Shown: positions 15,909 to 25,241, counted from the first letter of the stretch. The stretch is 64,000 nt of DNA from Pontibacter litorisediminis (GCF_029360645.1 NZ_JARDUA010000003.1:124001-188000); one strand, 5' to 3'. The notes: generated by a model from the sequence alone, not told the origin. Made by a program: numbers and translations.

Positions 15909-17306
15909 ATGTTACTCCCGACACCAAAATCACTCTTCAAGAACAAGATTAACCACCTGCTCTGCTGCCTTGGCGCAGTGCTGTTGCTAGCCTCCTGCGA
16001 GGACCCGAATGACCTGGGACTGGAACTGGTAGAGGACAATGTCTCCGGTACATTCACAGATACGCTTACCATCAACCTCTCCACTGTGAGAGTAGACTCT
16101 ATTGCCACCTCGGGTAAAGGAAACATGCTGGTGGGGCAGTACACGACCCCGCAAACCGGAACGCTGCGTGCCTCCACTTACTTTCAGGTGGGGCCGGGAA
16201 GCTCGCTGGCAGCCCCGGCAGCAGAGGCCACTTACGACTCGCTGAAGCTGTTCCTCCTGCCTACTTCAGGCTACTACTACGGTGATACCACACAAAGCAT
16301 CACCCTTAGCATACACGAGCTTGCCTCTGCGCTAACGCCCCGTGCCCTACCTCCTACGGTGCCGCAGGAAGAGCCGAACTCATACTTCTACCAGGGCTCC
16401 GGCCTCTACAACACCACCAAGGCTACCGTTAAGCAGGACCCGCTGGGCACCTATACTTTCGCCCCACGGCCGGTGCGTAAAGACACCCTGGCTATTCCGC
16501 TGAGTGACGAACTGGGGCAGCAGTGGTTCGACCTGAGCAAGGCAGGCGATGAGAGGCTGAAGAGTAACGCCAGCTTTGTCGCGTACTTCAGAGGGTTAGG
16601 CATTATGGCCACGGCCGGTAACGCGGTGCTCGGCTACCCGGCATCAGGGGCTGTGGTGCGCCTGTACTACTCCGAGCCATCGGCATCAGGCGGTGCCAGA
16701 ACAGTGAAGACTTACGATTTCTTGCCGGCTAACAGTAACCTGCAGTACAACAAGTTCGATGGGAACTACACAGGCACACCGCTCGAAGGCCTCCAGAACA
16801 GCAAGGAAGTGCCAGCCAGTGCGTCTAACGGGATAAGCGTGGCGCAGTCCGGCACGGGCCTGGTGATAAAGCTGGAGATACCGCACCTGGAGAAGCTGAA
16901 GGAGAAATTGAAGCCAGAATTCATCAACAAGGCCACGCTGGTGATAGAGCCTTTCAGGGGGGCTACCACCACCTATCCTTTCCCGGTACCGGCAGTTGTA
17001 GGGCTGCATGAGACCAGCAACAACGTGCTGTACGCCCCGCTTACCATGGAATACGGCAGACCCGACCAGCCTGTGGCCCTGACCTCCACCTTCGTGAAGA
17101 GCAGCGAAACAGCCACCGACGGGCGCTATGAGTTCTCGGTCACAGAGTTCCTGATCCAGCGGTTGAAAAACGAGCGCCTCACAGGCAGACCACTCTACCT
17201 GATTCCGGGTGATTTCGGGAACGGCGTCAGCCGCCTGGTGGTGGGCGCTCAGGATCCGGCCATTAAGAATGTACGCCTCCGCATCTACTATACTACTATC
17301 CAATAA
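15909..17306 (+). CDS. DUF4270 family lipoprotein
   Basis: This 465-residue surface or periplasmic lipoprotein has an N-terminal signal and the lipobox LLLASC, followed by EDPNDLGLEL, the typical opening of DUF4270 proteins. The mature region is beta-rich with repeated polar Ser/Thr strands and ends in VRLRIYYTTIQ, as family members do. The family is widespread in Bacteroidota with no established function. It is followed after 9 bp by a kelch lipoprotein, an arrangement I believe recurs in the phylum and which points to a joint role at the cell surface. Confidence 0.88.
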   Translation: MLLPTPKSLFKNKINHLLCCLGAVLLLASCEDPNDLGLELVEDNVSGTFTDTLTINLSTVRVDSIATSGKGNMLVGQYTTPQTGTLRASTYFQVGPGSSLAAPAAEATYDSLKLFLLPTSGYYYGDTTQSITLSIHELASALTPRALPPTVPQEEPNSYFYQGSGLYNTTKATVKQDPLGTYTFAPRPVRKDTLAIPLSDELGQQWFDLSKAGDERLKSNASFVAYFRGLGIMATAGNAVLGYPASGAVVRLYYSEPSASGGARTVKTYDFLPANSNLQYNKFDGNYTGTPLEGLQNSKEVPASASNGISVAQSGTGLVIKLEIPHLEKLKEKLKPEFINKATLVIEPFRGATTTYPFPVPAVVGLHETSNNVLYAPLTMEYGRPDQPVALTSTFVKSSETATDGRYEFSVTEFLIQRLKNERLTGRPLYLIPGDFGNGVSRLVVGAQDPAIKNVRLRIYYTTIQ

Positions 17307-17315
17307 TCTACTACT

Positions 17316-18320
17316 ATGAAAAATCCGTTTAAAAACACCCGCCTGTTCATGCTGATGGCTTTGCTGCTGTCGGTGGGCATGCTCTCCTCCTGCGAGAGCG
17401 ACTTTGATGACGAAGTGCTGCTGGGAGAGTGGCAGAAGCAGTCTGACTTTGCCGGTGTGGCCCGCAGCAGCGCCGTGTCGTTTATCATCGACGGTAAAGT
17501 ATACGTGGGCACTGGCTACGACGGCTCCAAGCGCCTGAGCGATTTCTGGATGTATGACCCGGCTGCAAACAACTGGGTGAGAAAAGCTGATTTCCCGGGC
17601 GCGGCCCGCAGTGCGGCAGTGGCCTTCTCGGCAAGCGGCAAGGGCTATGTTGGCACCGGCTACGATGGCACCAGCTACCTGCAGGACTTTTATGAATATG
17701 ACCCTGCCACGAATGCTTGGGTGCAGATAGAGGACTTCCCTGCCTCTGCCCGCTATGGCGCTATTGCCATGTCGTTTGCTAACGAGGGCTACGTAGGCGC
17801 CGGCTTCGACGGCAACTACCAGAAAGACTTCTGGAAGTATGACCCGGCCACCGCTACCTGGACCGAGCAAGTAGGTCTGCAGGGGGCCAAGCGCCTGAAC
17901 GGTTATGCCTTTACCGTGAATGGGAAAGGGTACGTAGGCGGCGGCGTGAACAACAGCGTGTACCAAACCGACCTGCTGGAGTTTGACCCGGCTACAGGCC
18001 AGTGGAAAACGCTGAAGAACCTCACCGACGAGCAGCGCCCGGACAAGGTATACCCAGCACCGCGCACGTATGCGGCTACCTTTACCATCCACAACAATGC
18101 TTACCTGGTAGGCGGCAGCAACGGCGCACAGCTGAACGATGTCTGGAAGTTTGATCCGGCCACCGACACCTGGTCTAGGCTCGGCGAGTTTAAAGGCGGT
18201 GGAAGAATGGGCGCCATTGGCTTCGGCATCGGCGAGTACGGCTATGTGGGTCTCGGCAACACCGGCTCGGTACGCTTCGACGACCTGTGGCAGCTGAACC
18301 CTACCATTGTGAATGAATAA
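17316..18320 (+). CDS. kelch-repeat lipoprotein
   Basis: This 334-residue lipoprotein has the lipobox LSSC at about residues 23-26, followed by an acidic ESDFDDE stretch that may act as a Bacteroidota surface-export signal. The rest is about six kelch blades, each with a GKGYVGTGYDG-like GG/YVG turn and a closing YDPATNAW or FDPATDTW. It should fold as a beta-propeller. It is co-transcribed with the DUF4270 gene (9-bp spacing) and closed by a strong terminator. The ligand is unknown. Confidence 0.9.
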   Translation: MKNPFKNTRLFMLMALLLSVGMLSSCESDFDDEVLLGEWQKQSDFAGVARSSAVSFIIDGKVYVGTGYDGSKRLSDFWMYDPAANNWVRKADFPGAARSAAVAFSASGKGYVGTGYDGTSYLQDFYEYDPATNAWVQIEDFPASARYGAIAMSFANEGYVGAGFDGNYQKDFWKYDPATATWTEQVGLQGAKRLNGYAFTVNGKGYVGGGVNNSVYQTDLLEFDPATGQWKTLKNLTDEQRPDKVYPAPRTYAATFTIHNNAYLVGGSNGAQLNDVWKFDPATDTWSRLGEFKGGGRMGAIGFGIGEYGYVGLGNTGSVRFDDLWQLNPTIVNE

Positions 18321-18341
18321 CAGCAAAGAGAGCTATACTTT

Positions 18342-18376
18342 AAAGCAGCCCGGCCACACGCTGGGCTGCTTTTTTT
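18342..18376 (+). terminator. terminator after the kelch gene
   Basis: A 10-bp stem AAAGCAGCCC/GGGCTGCTTT (18342-18351 with 18363-18372) continues into a T-run. Confidence 0.88.
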
Positions 18377-18519
18377 ATACTTGCCTGTAACCAAATCAGG
18401 CCCATGGCGGTTATGTAGGTAAGGGCCTAAGCGCTAGCAGGATAAAGTTGCCTGCCATGCCTGGCAGGAGCCTTGTGCAGGCCCTTCTCAAAAAAGAATT
18501 TTCTGTAATATAGTGCACT

Positions 18520-18548
18520 AAGCCTGTTGTTCTGCAGCAGGCTTTTTT
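18520..18548 (+). terminator. orphan terminator-like hairpin upstream of uvrB
   Basis: AAGCCTGTTG (18520-18529) pairs with CAGCAGGCTT (18535-18544) with one G-U, and TTTT follows. No gene lies between it and the previous terminator, so it may end a small RNA. Confidence 0.6.
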
Positions 18549-18666
18549 CATGCCCCTCAAGCCTTTTGCAGCTGCGGCCGTACAGCAAGTATAAACGGCA
18601 GCAGGGTAAACTTACGCTACATTTTAAATGTTATAGTTTATCTTTACTAATCCGTAAAACAAGCGA

Positions 18667-20694
18667 ATGGATTTTAAACTGACATCCGAGTTTCAGCCGA
18701 CCGGCGACCAGCCCAAGGCCATAGCTCAGCTAACAGAAGGTATAAACAACGGAGAGCCTGCGCAGGTGTTGCTCGGTGCCACGGGTACCGGTAAAACGTT
18801 TACCATGGCCAACGTGATCAAGAACACAGGCAAGCCCACGCTGGTGCTGTGCCACAACAAAACGCTGGCCGCGCAGCTCTACGGAGAGTTCAAGCAGTTT
18901 TTCCCTGAGAACGCCGTGGAGTACTTTATCTCCTACTACGACTATTACCAGCCGGAGGCTTACATTGCTTCTTCAGATGTGTTCATCGAAAAGGACCTGC
19001 AAATCAACGAAGAGATCGAGAAGCTGCGCCTGCATACGACGTCGGCCTTGCTTTCGGGGCGCCGCGATATTGTGGTGGTGGCGTCGGTGTCGTGCATCTA
19101 CGGTATCGGTAACCCCGAGGAGTTCGGCAAAAACGTAATTTACCTGGCGCCGGGGCAGCGCTACAGCCGCAACAACCTGCTGTATACGTTTGTGCAGATC
19201 CTCTACAGCCGCACCGAGGCCGAGTTCACACGTGGAACATTCCGGGTGAAGGGCGACACGGTGGACATTTTCCCGGCCTATGCCGATTTTGCCTACCGCT
19301 TATACTTCTTCGGCGATGAGCTGGAGGCAATACACCGCATCGACCCGCAGTCCGGTAAAAAGCTGTCGGATGAGAAGGCGGTGACGCTTTACCCGGCAAA
19401 CCTTTTCGTTACAGGCAAAGACACGCTGCAGCAGGCTATACATGAGATACAGTACGACATGGTGGCGCAGCATACTTACTTCCTGAAAGAAGACCGCCCA
19501 ACAGAAGCCAAGCGCATTAAAGAGCGTACCGAGTTTGATCTGGAGATGATCCGGGAACTGGGCTACTGCTCCGGCATCGAGAACTACTCCCGCTACTTCG
19601 ACCGCCGCGCCCCCGGTGCTCGCCCTTTCTGCCTCCTGGACTATTTCCCGGATGACTTCCTGATGGTGATTGATGAGAGCCACGTGACGGTGCCGCAGGT
19701 GCGGGCCATGTGGGGCGGCGATAGATCCAGAAAGGTGGCGCTGGTGGAGTATGGCTTCCGGTTGCCGGCGGCCATGGATAACCGCCCGCTCACCTTTAAT
19801 GAGTTCGAGAGCCTGATGCACCAGGTGGTGTTCGTGAGCGCCACGCCCGGCGATTACGAGATTCAGAAATCCGAAGGTGTTATTGTGGAGCAGATCATCC
19901 GCCCAACCGGCCTGCTGGACCCTGTGATAGAGGTGCGCCCAAGCACCAACCAGGTAGATGACCTGCTGGATGAGATTGATGAGCGTGTAAAAGAAGGTGC
20001 CCGTGTGCTGGTAACCACCCTTACCAAGCGCATGTCCGAAGAGCTGACCAAGTACCTGGAGCGCCTCAACATCAAAGTAAAGTACCTGCACTCCGAGGTG
20101 AAGACCCTGGACCGTGTGGAAATCCTGCGCGAGCTGCGCCTAGGGGAGATAGATGTGCTGGTGGGCGTAAACCTGCTGCGCGAAGGCCTGGACTTGCCGG
20201 AAGTAAGCCTGGTGGCTATACTGGATGCGGATAAGGAGGGCTTCCTTAGAGACCAGCGCTCGCTGATACAAACCATGGGACGCGCCGCCCGAAACGAGAA
20301 GGGGAAGGTAATCATGTATGCCGACCGCATCACGGGCTCTATGCAGCGGGCCATGGATGAAACAAACCGCCGCCGTGCCACCCAAATGGCCTATAACGAG
20401 GAGCACGGGATTACGCCGCGCACGGTGCTGAAGTCGAAAGGCGAGATCATGGAGCAAACCTCCGTTGCCGACTCTAAGAAGAAAGAGGTGAAAATGTATG
20501 CCGGTTCGGAAGAGGTATCGATTGCGGCTGAGCCGATCATCCAGACCATGAAGCGCGAGGAGCTGGAGAAGCTGATCAAGAAAACGGAGAAGCAAATGGA
20601 AGCCGCCGCCAAGGACCTGGACTTCCTGCAGGCCGCCAAGTACAGAGACGAGCTGTCCGAACTGCGGAAGCTGCTCAAGAACAAGCGCGACTAA
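18667..20694 (+). CDS. uvrB: UvrABC excision nuclease subunit B
   Basis: This 675-residue helicase-like subunit of nucleotide excision repair is loaded by UvrA and recruits UvrC for incision. The Walker A GATGTGKTFT is at about 38-47, the beta-hairpin YYDYYQPEAY at about 94-103, the Walker B VIDESHVT in the middle, and helicase motifs with the INLLREGLDLPE-type stretch follow. The C-terminal UVR motif is at about 640-670 (LEKLIKKTEKQMEAAAKDLD). The length matches the family. It stands alone with no uvrA or uvrC nearby. I see no LexA-type operator in the short leader. Confidence 0.98.
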   Translation: MDFKLTSEFQPTGDQPKAIAQLTEGINNGEPAQVLLGATGTGKTFTMANVIKNTGKPTLVLCHNKTLAAQLYGEFKQFFPENAVEYFISYYDYYQPEAYIASSDVFIEKDLQINEEIEKLRLHTTSALLSGRRDIVVVASVSCIYGIGNPEEFGKNVIYLAPGQRYSRNNLLYTFVQILYSRTEAEFTRGTFRVKGDTVDIFPAYADFAYRLYFFGDELEAIHRIDPQSGKKLSDEKAVTLYPANLFVTGKDTLQQAIHEIQYDMVAQHTYFLKEDRPTEAKRIKERTEFDLEMIRELGYCSGIENYSRYFDRRAPGARPFCLLDYFPDDFLMVIDESHVTVPQVRAMWGGDRSRKVALVEYGFRLPAAMDNRPLTFNEFESLMHQVVFVSATPGDYEIQKSEGVIVEQIIRPTGLLDPVIEVRPSTNQVDDLLDEIDERVKEGARVLVTTLTKRMSEELTKYLERLNIKVKYLHSEVKTLDRVEILRELRLGEIDVLVGVNLLREGLDLPEVSLVAILDADKEGFLRDQRSLIQTMGRAARNEKGKVIMYADRITGSMQRAMDETNRRRATQMAYNEEHGITPRTVLKSKGEIMEQTSVADSKKKEVKMYAGSEEVSIAAEPIIQTMKREELEKLIKKTEKQMEAAAKDLDFLQAAKYRDELSELRKLLKNKRD

Positions 20695-20777
20695 AGCAAG
20701 CAAGAGGCTAGATAGGGGGACAGGTACATAAAGCCTGGCCTTCCTATAGATAGAGAGTATAAAAGATGTCTAAAAAT

Positions 20778-20813
20778 GAAGAGCACCTGCGGCCTAGGCT
20801 GTGGGTGCTCTTC
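20778..20813 (+). terminator. terminator after uvrB
   Basis: A 10-bp stem GAAGAGCACC/GGTGCTCTTC (20778-20787 with 20804-20813) has a 16-nt loop. It lacks a long T-run. Confidence 0.65.
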
Positions 20814-21032
20814 GCTTTATGCAGAAATAGAGTTAGGTGTTGCCGGGGGAGTCCTGGTGTTCCTGCCCCGGCAGCACGAAGATGCAGGGGCAGGGCCAGG
20901 TTTTCATCATAGTTTTACTTGGTAGTAGGTAGTGGTAGTAGTCTGAAAGCTGGCAGCTTTAGTGCCGGCTTCCGATAGTAAGATGCCGAAACAGCGGCAG
21001 AGGTTGCAAGGGAGATAAAATTTTTTCCAGAA

Positions 21033-21083
21033 ACCAGGAGCGCCCTCCCTTTACTTGATAAGTAGGGGGAGGGCGCTCCTGGT
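21033..21083 (-). terminator. terminator after the fasciclin gene
   Basis: A perfect 17-bp GC-rich stem (21033-21049 with 21067-21083) lies 16 nt after the minus-strand stop codon. Confidence 0.8.
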
Positions 21084-21099
21084 AGTTGCCTATTTATAC

Positions 21100-21657
21100 T
21101 TACTGCGGCAACAGCACTTTGTCGATTACGTGGATCACGCCGTTGGAAGTGGGGATGGAAGCCAGGATGTTTGCCCCGTTCACGGTCACCTTGCCGTCTT
21201 TCACGCCCATGGTTACGCGGCCGCCGTTTACCTGTCCCAGGCTCTGGCCATCCTCAAACCTGTCGGCATTCAGCACGCCCACGTACACGTGGTACTGCAG
21301 GATGTTGCGGAGGTCGCTGCGTTTCTCAGGCTGCAGCAGGCTCTCTACCGTGCCGGCAGGCAACTGCTTGAAAGCCGCGTTGGTTGGGGCAAACACTGTA
21401 AACGGACCCGCATTAGTGAGCACGTCTACCAGCCCCGCTGTCTGTACGGCTTTCACTAGGGTGGTGTGGTCGGGGGAGGAGACCGCTACCTGCACCACGT
21501 TCTTCTGCGACTCATCGTCCTGCACGGCAGACTGGCCTGTGGTGGCCGTTGCCTCGTTTTGTACCTCTTGGGTAGCGGTTTGTTCCTCTGGCGAACTGCA
21601 AGCGGCCATCATAGCACCTGCTGCTACGACCACGGCCATTGGTAAAATTCTTTTCAT
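21100..21657 (-). CDS. fasciclin (FAS1) domain lipoprotein
   Basis: This 185-residue protein starts at ATG 21657 (MKRILPMAVVVAAGAMMAAC), with Cys20 as the lipidation site. A Glu/Thr/Gln-rich linker (about 21-55) leads to one FAS1 domain with its two hallmarks: H1 GPFTVFAPTNAAFKQLP and H2 near the C-terminus, VIHVIDKVLLP. The central LRNILQYHVYVGVL is also typical. FAS1 lipoproteins are cell-surface adhesion or matrix proteins in many Bacteroidota. It is a single gene. The longer reading to 21708 adds a non-signal-like N-terminus and was not used. Confidence 0.93.
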   Translation of the reverse strand: MKRILPMAVVVAAGAMMAACSSPEEQTATQEVQNEATATTGQSAVQDDESQKNVVQVAVSSPDHTTLVKAVQTAGLVDVLTNAGPFTVFAPTNAAFKQLPAGTVESLLQPEKRSDLRNILQYHVYVGVLNADRFEDGQSLGQVNGGRVTMGVKDGKVTVNGANILASIPTSNGVIHVIDKVLLPQ

Positions 21658-22060
21658 ATCCTTTCGTTTGATGTGCTGTGTCGGCACAATATTGCTACAC
21701 AAACGCATCAGGAAATATGATCTTGGTTATTCGCAAAAATGACTTTGGTTATGATTTTGTTGATAGCGGTAAGGGGCAGAGTACAGCTGTTTCCCAGATG
21801 CGTGGGAGGGTGCCGGAACTGCCAAAAAGGTGAAGCTTGCCGAAGGGTGAAAAAAGGAGATTTTGCCTTAGCACCCGTGGTTGCAAACTATGTACTCTTT
21901 CCACTCGTGAGTTGGTCATCGTATCATCCGGCTCCAGATCTTGAAGAAAATATCCCTGTGCCTAGAAAGCGAGAGGAACATCAGCCTTAAAATATAAACT
22001 AAATGATTAGTTTATTTAAGTCTTGCTCTATATCTTCCTATACACTAAACATAAAGTACT
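21658..22060. other. 403-bp divergent intergenic region
   Basis: It is shared by the fasciclin gene (minus) and the DUF6624 gene (plus). A plus-strand reading frame at 21739-21990 shows no domain, signal or neighbour support and I treat it as non-coding. No consensus promoter pair could be placed with confidence. Confidence 0.45.
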
Positions 22061-22988
22061 ATGAAGAAGATCATGAGTACGGCACTCTTGGTAGTTGCCT
22101 TGGCTGTTACGGTATCTGCTCAAAGCATAGGCGAGGCAAGCGCCAAGTATGATGCGAAAGAGTATAAGGCATCGGGAGAGATGTATGAGAAGGCGTTTGC
22201 GAAGGGTAAAGGCAGCACGACTGACTACTATAATGCGGCCTGTTCGTGGGCGCTAGCCGGTAACAAAAACAAAGCCATGGCCTACCTGCAGCAGGCCGTG
22301 GAAGGGGTACACCAACCTTAGCCATTTGAGGCAGGACACAGACCTGAACAGCCTTCATGGGGACAAGCGCTGGGCTGCCTTGGTGCAAGACCTGGAGAAA
22401 AAAGTGGCGGCGCTGGAGGCAAGCTACAATAAGCCACTGAAAGCGCAACTGGAGAAAATCTATGAGACGGACCAGGGAGTAAGAAGGAAGATCGGGCCTG
22501 CACAGGAGAAGTATGGGAATGACTCACCAGAGATGCAAGCGCTCTGGAAGGAGATGATAGCGGTTGATGAGGAGAACAGGAAAGCAGTAATAGCTATCAT
22601 AGAGGAGCATGGCTGGCCAGGTACAAGTATGGTGGGGCCGCAGGCCAGTTCGGCTGCGTTTTTAGTTATCCAGCACATTCCTCAAGAGGAGAAGGAAACT
22701 ATGGAAAAGTACCTGCCCCTGCTGCGGGAGGCGGCGGCCAAAGGCGAAGCCGAAAAAAGCCACTTAGCGTTGATGGAAGACAGGGTGCTGATGTATAATG
22801 GACAGCCGCAACTGTACGGCAGCCAGCTTCGCATGAACAACAATACAGGAAAATATGAACTCTACACGATAGAAGATGAGGCAAACGTAGACAAGCGCCG
22901 GGAGGAAATGGGCTTGGAGCCGCTGGCCGACTACATGAAAAGGTACGGCATAGAGTATAAAGTGCCACAGGCCAAGTCTGAGAACTAG
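22061..22988 (+). pseudogene. DUF6624 protein with TPR-like N-terminus, frameshifted at a G-run
   Basis: Two abutting frames belong to one protein. Frame 1 (22061-22321) encodes a signal peptide (MKKIMSTALLVVALAVTVSA) and a TPR-like repeat ending AMAYLQQAVEG. Frame 2 (to 22988) continues as YTNLSHLRQDTDLNSLHGD, the normal next segment, and then the DUF6624 domain (IEEHGWPGTSMVGPQASSAA, the H-bearing IQHIP, LMEDRVLMYNGQPQLYGSQ). Removing one G from GGGG at 22304-22307 restores a single frame of about 308 residues reading VEGYTNLSH. This may be a true frameshift, a sequencing error in the G-run, or slippage. The rest of the gene shows no decay, so the lesion is recent or artefactual. Confidence 0.8.
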
Positions 22989-23040
22989 CTATAAAGTATA
23001 AGCCCGAAGCTTTTCCTGCTTCGGGCTTATACTTTATAGC
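22988..23040. terminator. bidirectional terminator overlapping both convergent gene ends
   Basis: A perfect 23-bp stem (22988-23010 with 23018-23040) around TTTTCCT includes the last base of the upstream stop and the last codons of the convergent radical SAM gene. Each arm carries one AAGTATA copy. Confidence 0.88.
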
Positions 23041-25241
23041 AACAACAGGCCCCGCTCCCTTAGGTCAAACCAGCTCGGTGAGCTTAGGAACTCAGCAAAA
23101 CTCAGGTGCGCCTCCGCCGGGAAACTCGCCTCCAGCTGCTTCAGAGTTACAGCTTCCGGATTATCGGGCGTTACTTTCTGCAGCACCTCGAACAGCCACT
23201 GGCCGATGATGGCGGTGGTCTTCACCTCAAAATCCTCGCCTTTCTCAAAGAAGGTAAGCAGGCAGCGTTCGATGGTCTGCCCTTTCTGAGCAATCATGGT
23301 AAAGTCCAGGGCCGGGGTATTGCCCAGCCACAGTACGCGCGCGTTGGGGCGGGTGCTGTCGGGGCGGTGTGGGGCAGCGATAGCCTCGGCAATCAGGTTC
23401 GGGTCTTCTGTGGCGCGGGGCACTTTAAAATCAAACCAGAACGAGAGCTTCTCCTCCAGGCCAATGCCGTGCATGTAGTTGTAAAGCGCCTTCGCCAGTC
23501 CCTCGCCAAACATGCTGTGGTCGGTGCCTTTCGGGTCGTCGTGCCAAAGGTCGTTGTTGGCAAAATCCCCTTCGGGCGGACCAACCTTCACCACGCCATA
23601 CTTCTCGGGGTTCTTGCCGATGGGGCTGTGCGCCGTCATGCTGAAGCGGTGCCAGTAACCTGACTGGATCACGTTGTTGAGGAACAGCTGCCGCACCACC
23701 TCCAGCGAGTCAATCGTTTCCTGAGCCGTTTGGGTTGGGAAGCCATACATGAGGTAGGCATGCACCATGATACCGGCCTGCGTAAAGCTATCCGTCACGC
23801 GGGCTACCTGCGCTATGCTAACGCCTTTTTCCATGAGAGCCAGCAAGCGGTCAGAAGCTACCTCCAAACCACCCGACACGGCAATACAGCCCGAGGCAGC
23901 CAGCAGGCGGCACAGGTCTGGCGTAAAGGTTTTCTCAAAGCGGATGTTCCCCCACCAGCTTATTTTCACGCCACGGCGAATAAGTTCGATGGCCATGTCG
24001 CGGAGCGGGGCAGGCGGGGCCGCCTCGTCTACAAAGTGAAAGCCGGTCTGCCCGGTCTGGGCAATAATCTGCTCGATGCGGTCTACCAGCAGGGTGGCGG
24101 GGGCCACATCGTAGCGGTTGATGTAATCCAGGGTGATGTCGCAGAAGGAGCAGCGCTTCCAGTAGCAGCCGTGGGCGATGGTGAGCTTGTTCCAGCGGCC
24201 ATCGCTCCAGAGGCGGTGCATGGGGTTGATCACATCGATCACCGAGAGGTAATCGGGTAAAGGCAAATCGCTGTAATCGGGCGTGCCTACCTCGTTGTGC
24301 GGAATGTCGGCATCGGTGCAGCCATTGACATACTTCACCTCGCCATCGGCAAGTAAAAAAGTGCGCTGCAGCTGCCCAGTCTCGCGCTCGCCCTGCAGGT
24401 GCTCCAGCAGTCTCAGCCACGGGCCTTCGCCATCATCCAGCGTCACGAAATCAATGTACTTAAACAGGCGCGGCTCGCGCAGGCTGCGCAGTTCCGTGTT
24501 CGGGTAACCGCCGCCCATGGCTGTCCTTATACCTGGGTTATGCTCTTTGATATACTTTGCCATCCGCAGGCCGCCGTACAGGTTGCCCGGGAAAGGGATA
24601 GAGAAGCCCACCACATCCGGCTGTACCTGCTGCAGGCGCTCCTCCAACAGCTCCAGTAACATAAGGTCCACGAGGCTTGGGGCCTGCTGCAGGGCCTCCT
24701 CCAGTGGGTTGAACGAGGTGGCCGACAAGGCCAGTTTTTCGGCGTAGCGGCTAAAGGCAAAGTAGGGCGAAATAGTTTCCTTGATCAGGTCGCCGAGGTC
24801 CTCTAAGTATAAAGTAGCCAGGTAGCGTGCCCTGTCGGTGATGCCCATACTTCCGAAGGCCCAGTCGATGTCCTCCACCTGATCGAAGCGCGAAGCCTCG
24901 GGCAGAAAGCGGCTGTAGCTGATCTGCTGCGCCAGTGTGTGGTCCTTGTTCTGCAGAAAGCGGATGACCGGCTCTATGGTGTTCAGGTAGTCGCGCTTAA
25001 GGTGCAGGATGCGCAGGCTGTTGTCCGAGAGTTCGTAATTGCCCTGCTCTATGGCCTCAAAGATGCGCTGGAGCCCTTTGCGGGAGAACATGCGCAGCAC
25101 CAATTCAATGCCCAGATCGGCCTGCACCACCTCGTAGCCACGGCCGGTTAAAAAGCCTTTCAGGTAGGCGGTGGCAGGGTAAGGGGTGTTCAGTTGCGTG
25201 AGCGGCGGCGTAATGAGCAGGATGGTTGGCTTCTTCTCCAA
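23034..25241 (-). CDS. B12-binding-domain radical SAM protein
   Basis: This 735-residue enzyme has an N-terminal cobalamin-binding-like Rossmann domain (about 1-290, opening ILLITPPLTQLNTPYPATAY, with DVVGFSIPFPGN and the MGGGYPNTELR turn) and a radical SAM core from about 350. The cluster motif is C359-x4-C364-x2-C367 (HGCYWKRCSFCD), one residue longer than the canonical CX3CX2C. Later segments include GGLEVASDRLLALMEKGV and MVHAYLMYGFPTQT, typical of the B12-radical SAM/Elp3-like core. The C-terminal 200 residues are family-specific. The substrate is unknown; members are often methyltransferases or rearrangement enzymes. A TACTTTTG -7-like box lies at 25289-25296 on the minus strand. Confidence 0.88.
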   Translation of the reverse strand: MEKKPTILLITPPLTQLNTPYPATAYLKGFLTGRGYEVVQADLGIELVLRMFSRKGLQRIFEAIEQGNYELSDNSLRILHLKRDYLNTIEPVIRFLQNKDHTLAQQISYSRFLPEASRFDQVEDIDWAFGSMGITDRARYLATLYLEDLGDLIKETISPYFAFSRYAEKLALSATSFNPLEEALQQAPSLVDLMLLELLEERLQQVQPDVVGFSIPFPGNLYGGLRMAKYIKEHNPGIRTAMGGGYPNTELRSLREPRLFKYIDFVTLDDGEGPWLRLLEHLQGERETGQLQRTFLLADGEVKYVNGCTDADIPHNEVGTPDYSDLPLPDYLSVIDVINPMHRLWSDGRWNKLTIAHGCYWKRCSFCDITLDYINRYDVAPATLLVDRIEQIIAQTGQTGFHFVDEAAPPAPLRDMAIELIRRGVKISWWGNIRFEKTFTPDLCRLLAASGCIAVSGGLEVASDRLLALMEKGVSIAQVARVTDSFTQAGIMVHAYLMYGFPTQTAQETIDSLEVVRQLFLNNVIQSGYWHRFSMTAHSPIGKNPEKYGVVKVGPPEGDFANNDLWHDDPKGTDHSMFGEGLAKALYNYMHGIGLEEKLSFWFDFKVPRATEDPNLIAEAIAAPHRPDSTRPNARVLWLGNTPALDFTMIAQKGQTIERCLLTFFEKGEDFEVKTTAIIGQWLFEVLQKVTPDNPEAVTLKQLEASFPAEAHLSFAEFLSSPSWFDLRERGLLLL

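Larger units (their letters stand above)
18321..18666 (+). other. 346-bp intergenic region with two terminators
   Basis: After the kelch terminator (18342-18376) come about 140 bp with no ORF, including a CTGCC-rich self-complementary stretch near 18450-18480. A second terminator-like hairpin follows at 18520-18548, and the uvrB promoter region starts after it. Three TATACTT/AAGTATA copies are present. A -7-like TATCTTTA (18639-18646) lies 20 bp before the uvrB ATG. Confidence 0.55.
20695..21099. other. 405-bp convergent intergenic region
   Basis: It contains the uvrB terminator (20778-20813), a GC-rich hairpin TGCCGGGG/CCCCGGCA near 20845-20876, a stretch of GTAGTA-like short repeats near 20930-20943, and the fasciclin terminator (21033-21083). 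I see no ORF. Confidence 0.6.

Noticed and set aside
21739-21990. 83-codon plus-strand ORF
   Set aside because: No domain, promoter or signal; composition is not gene-like.
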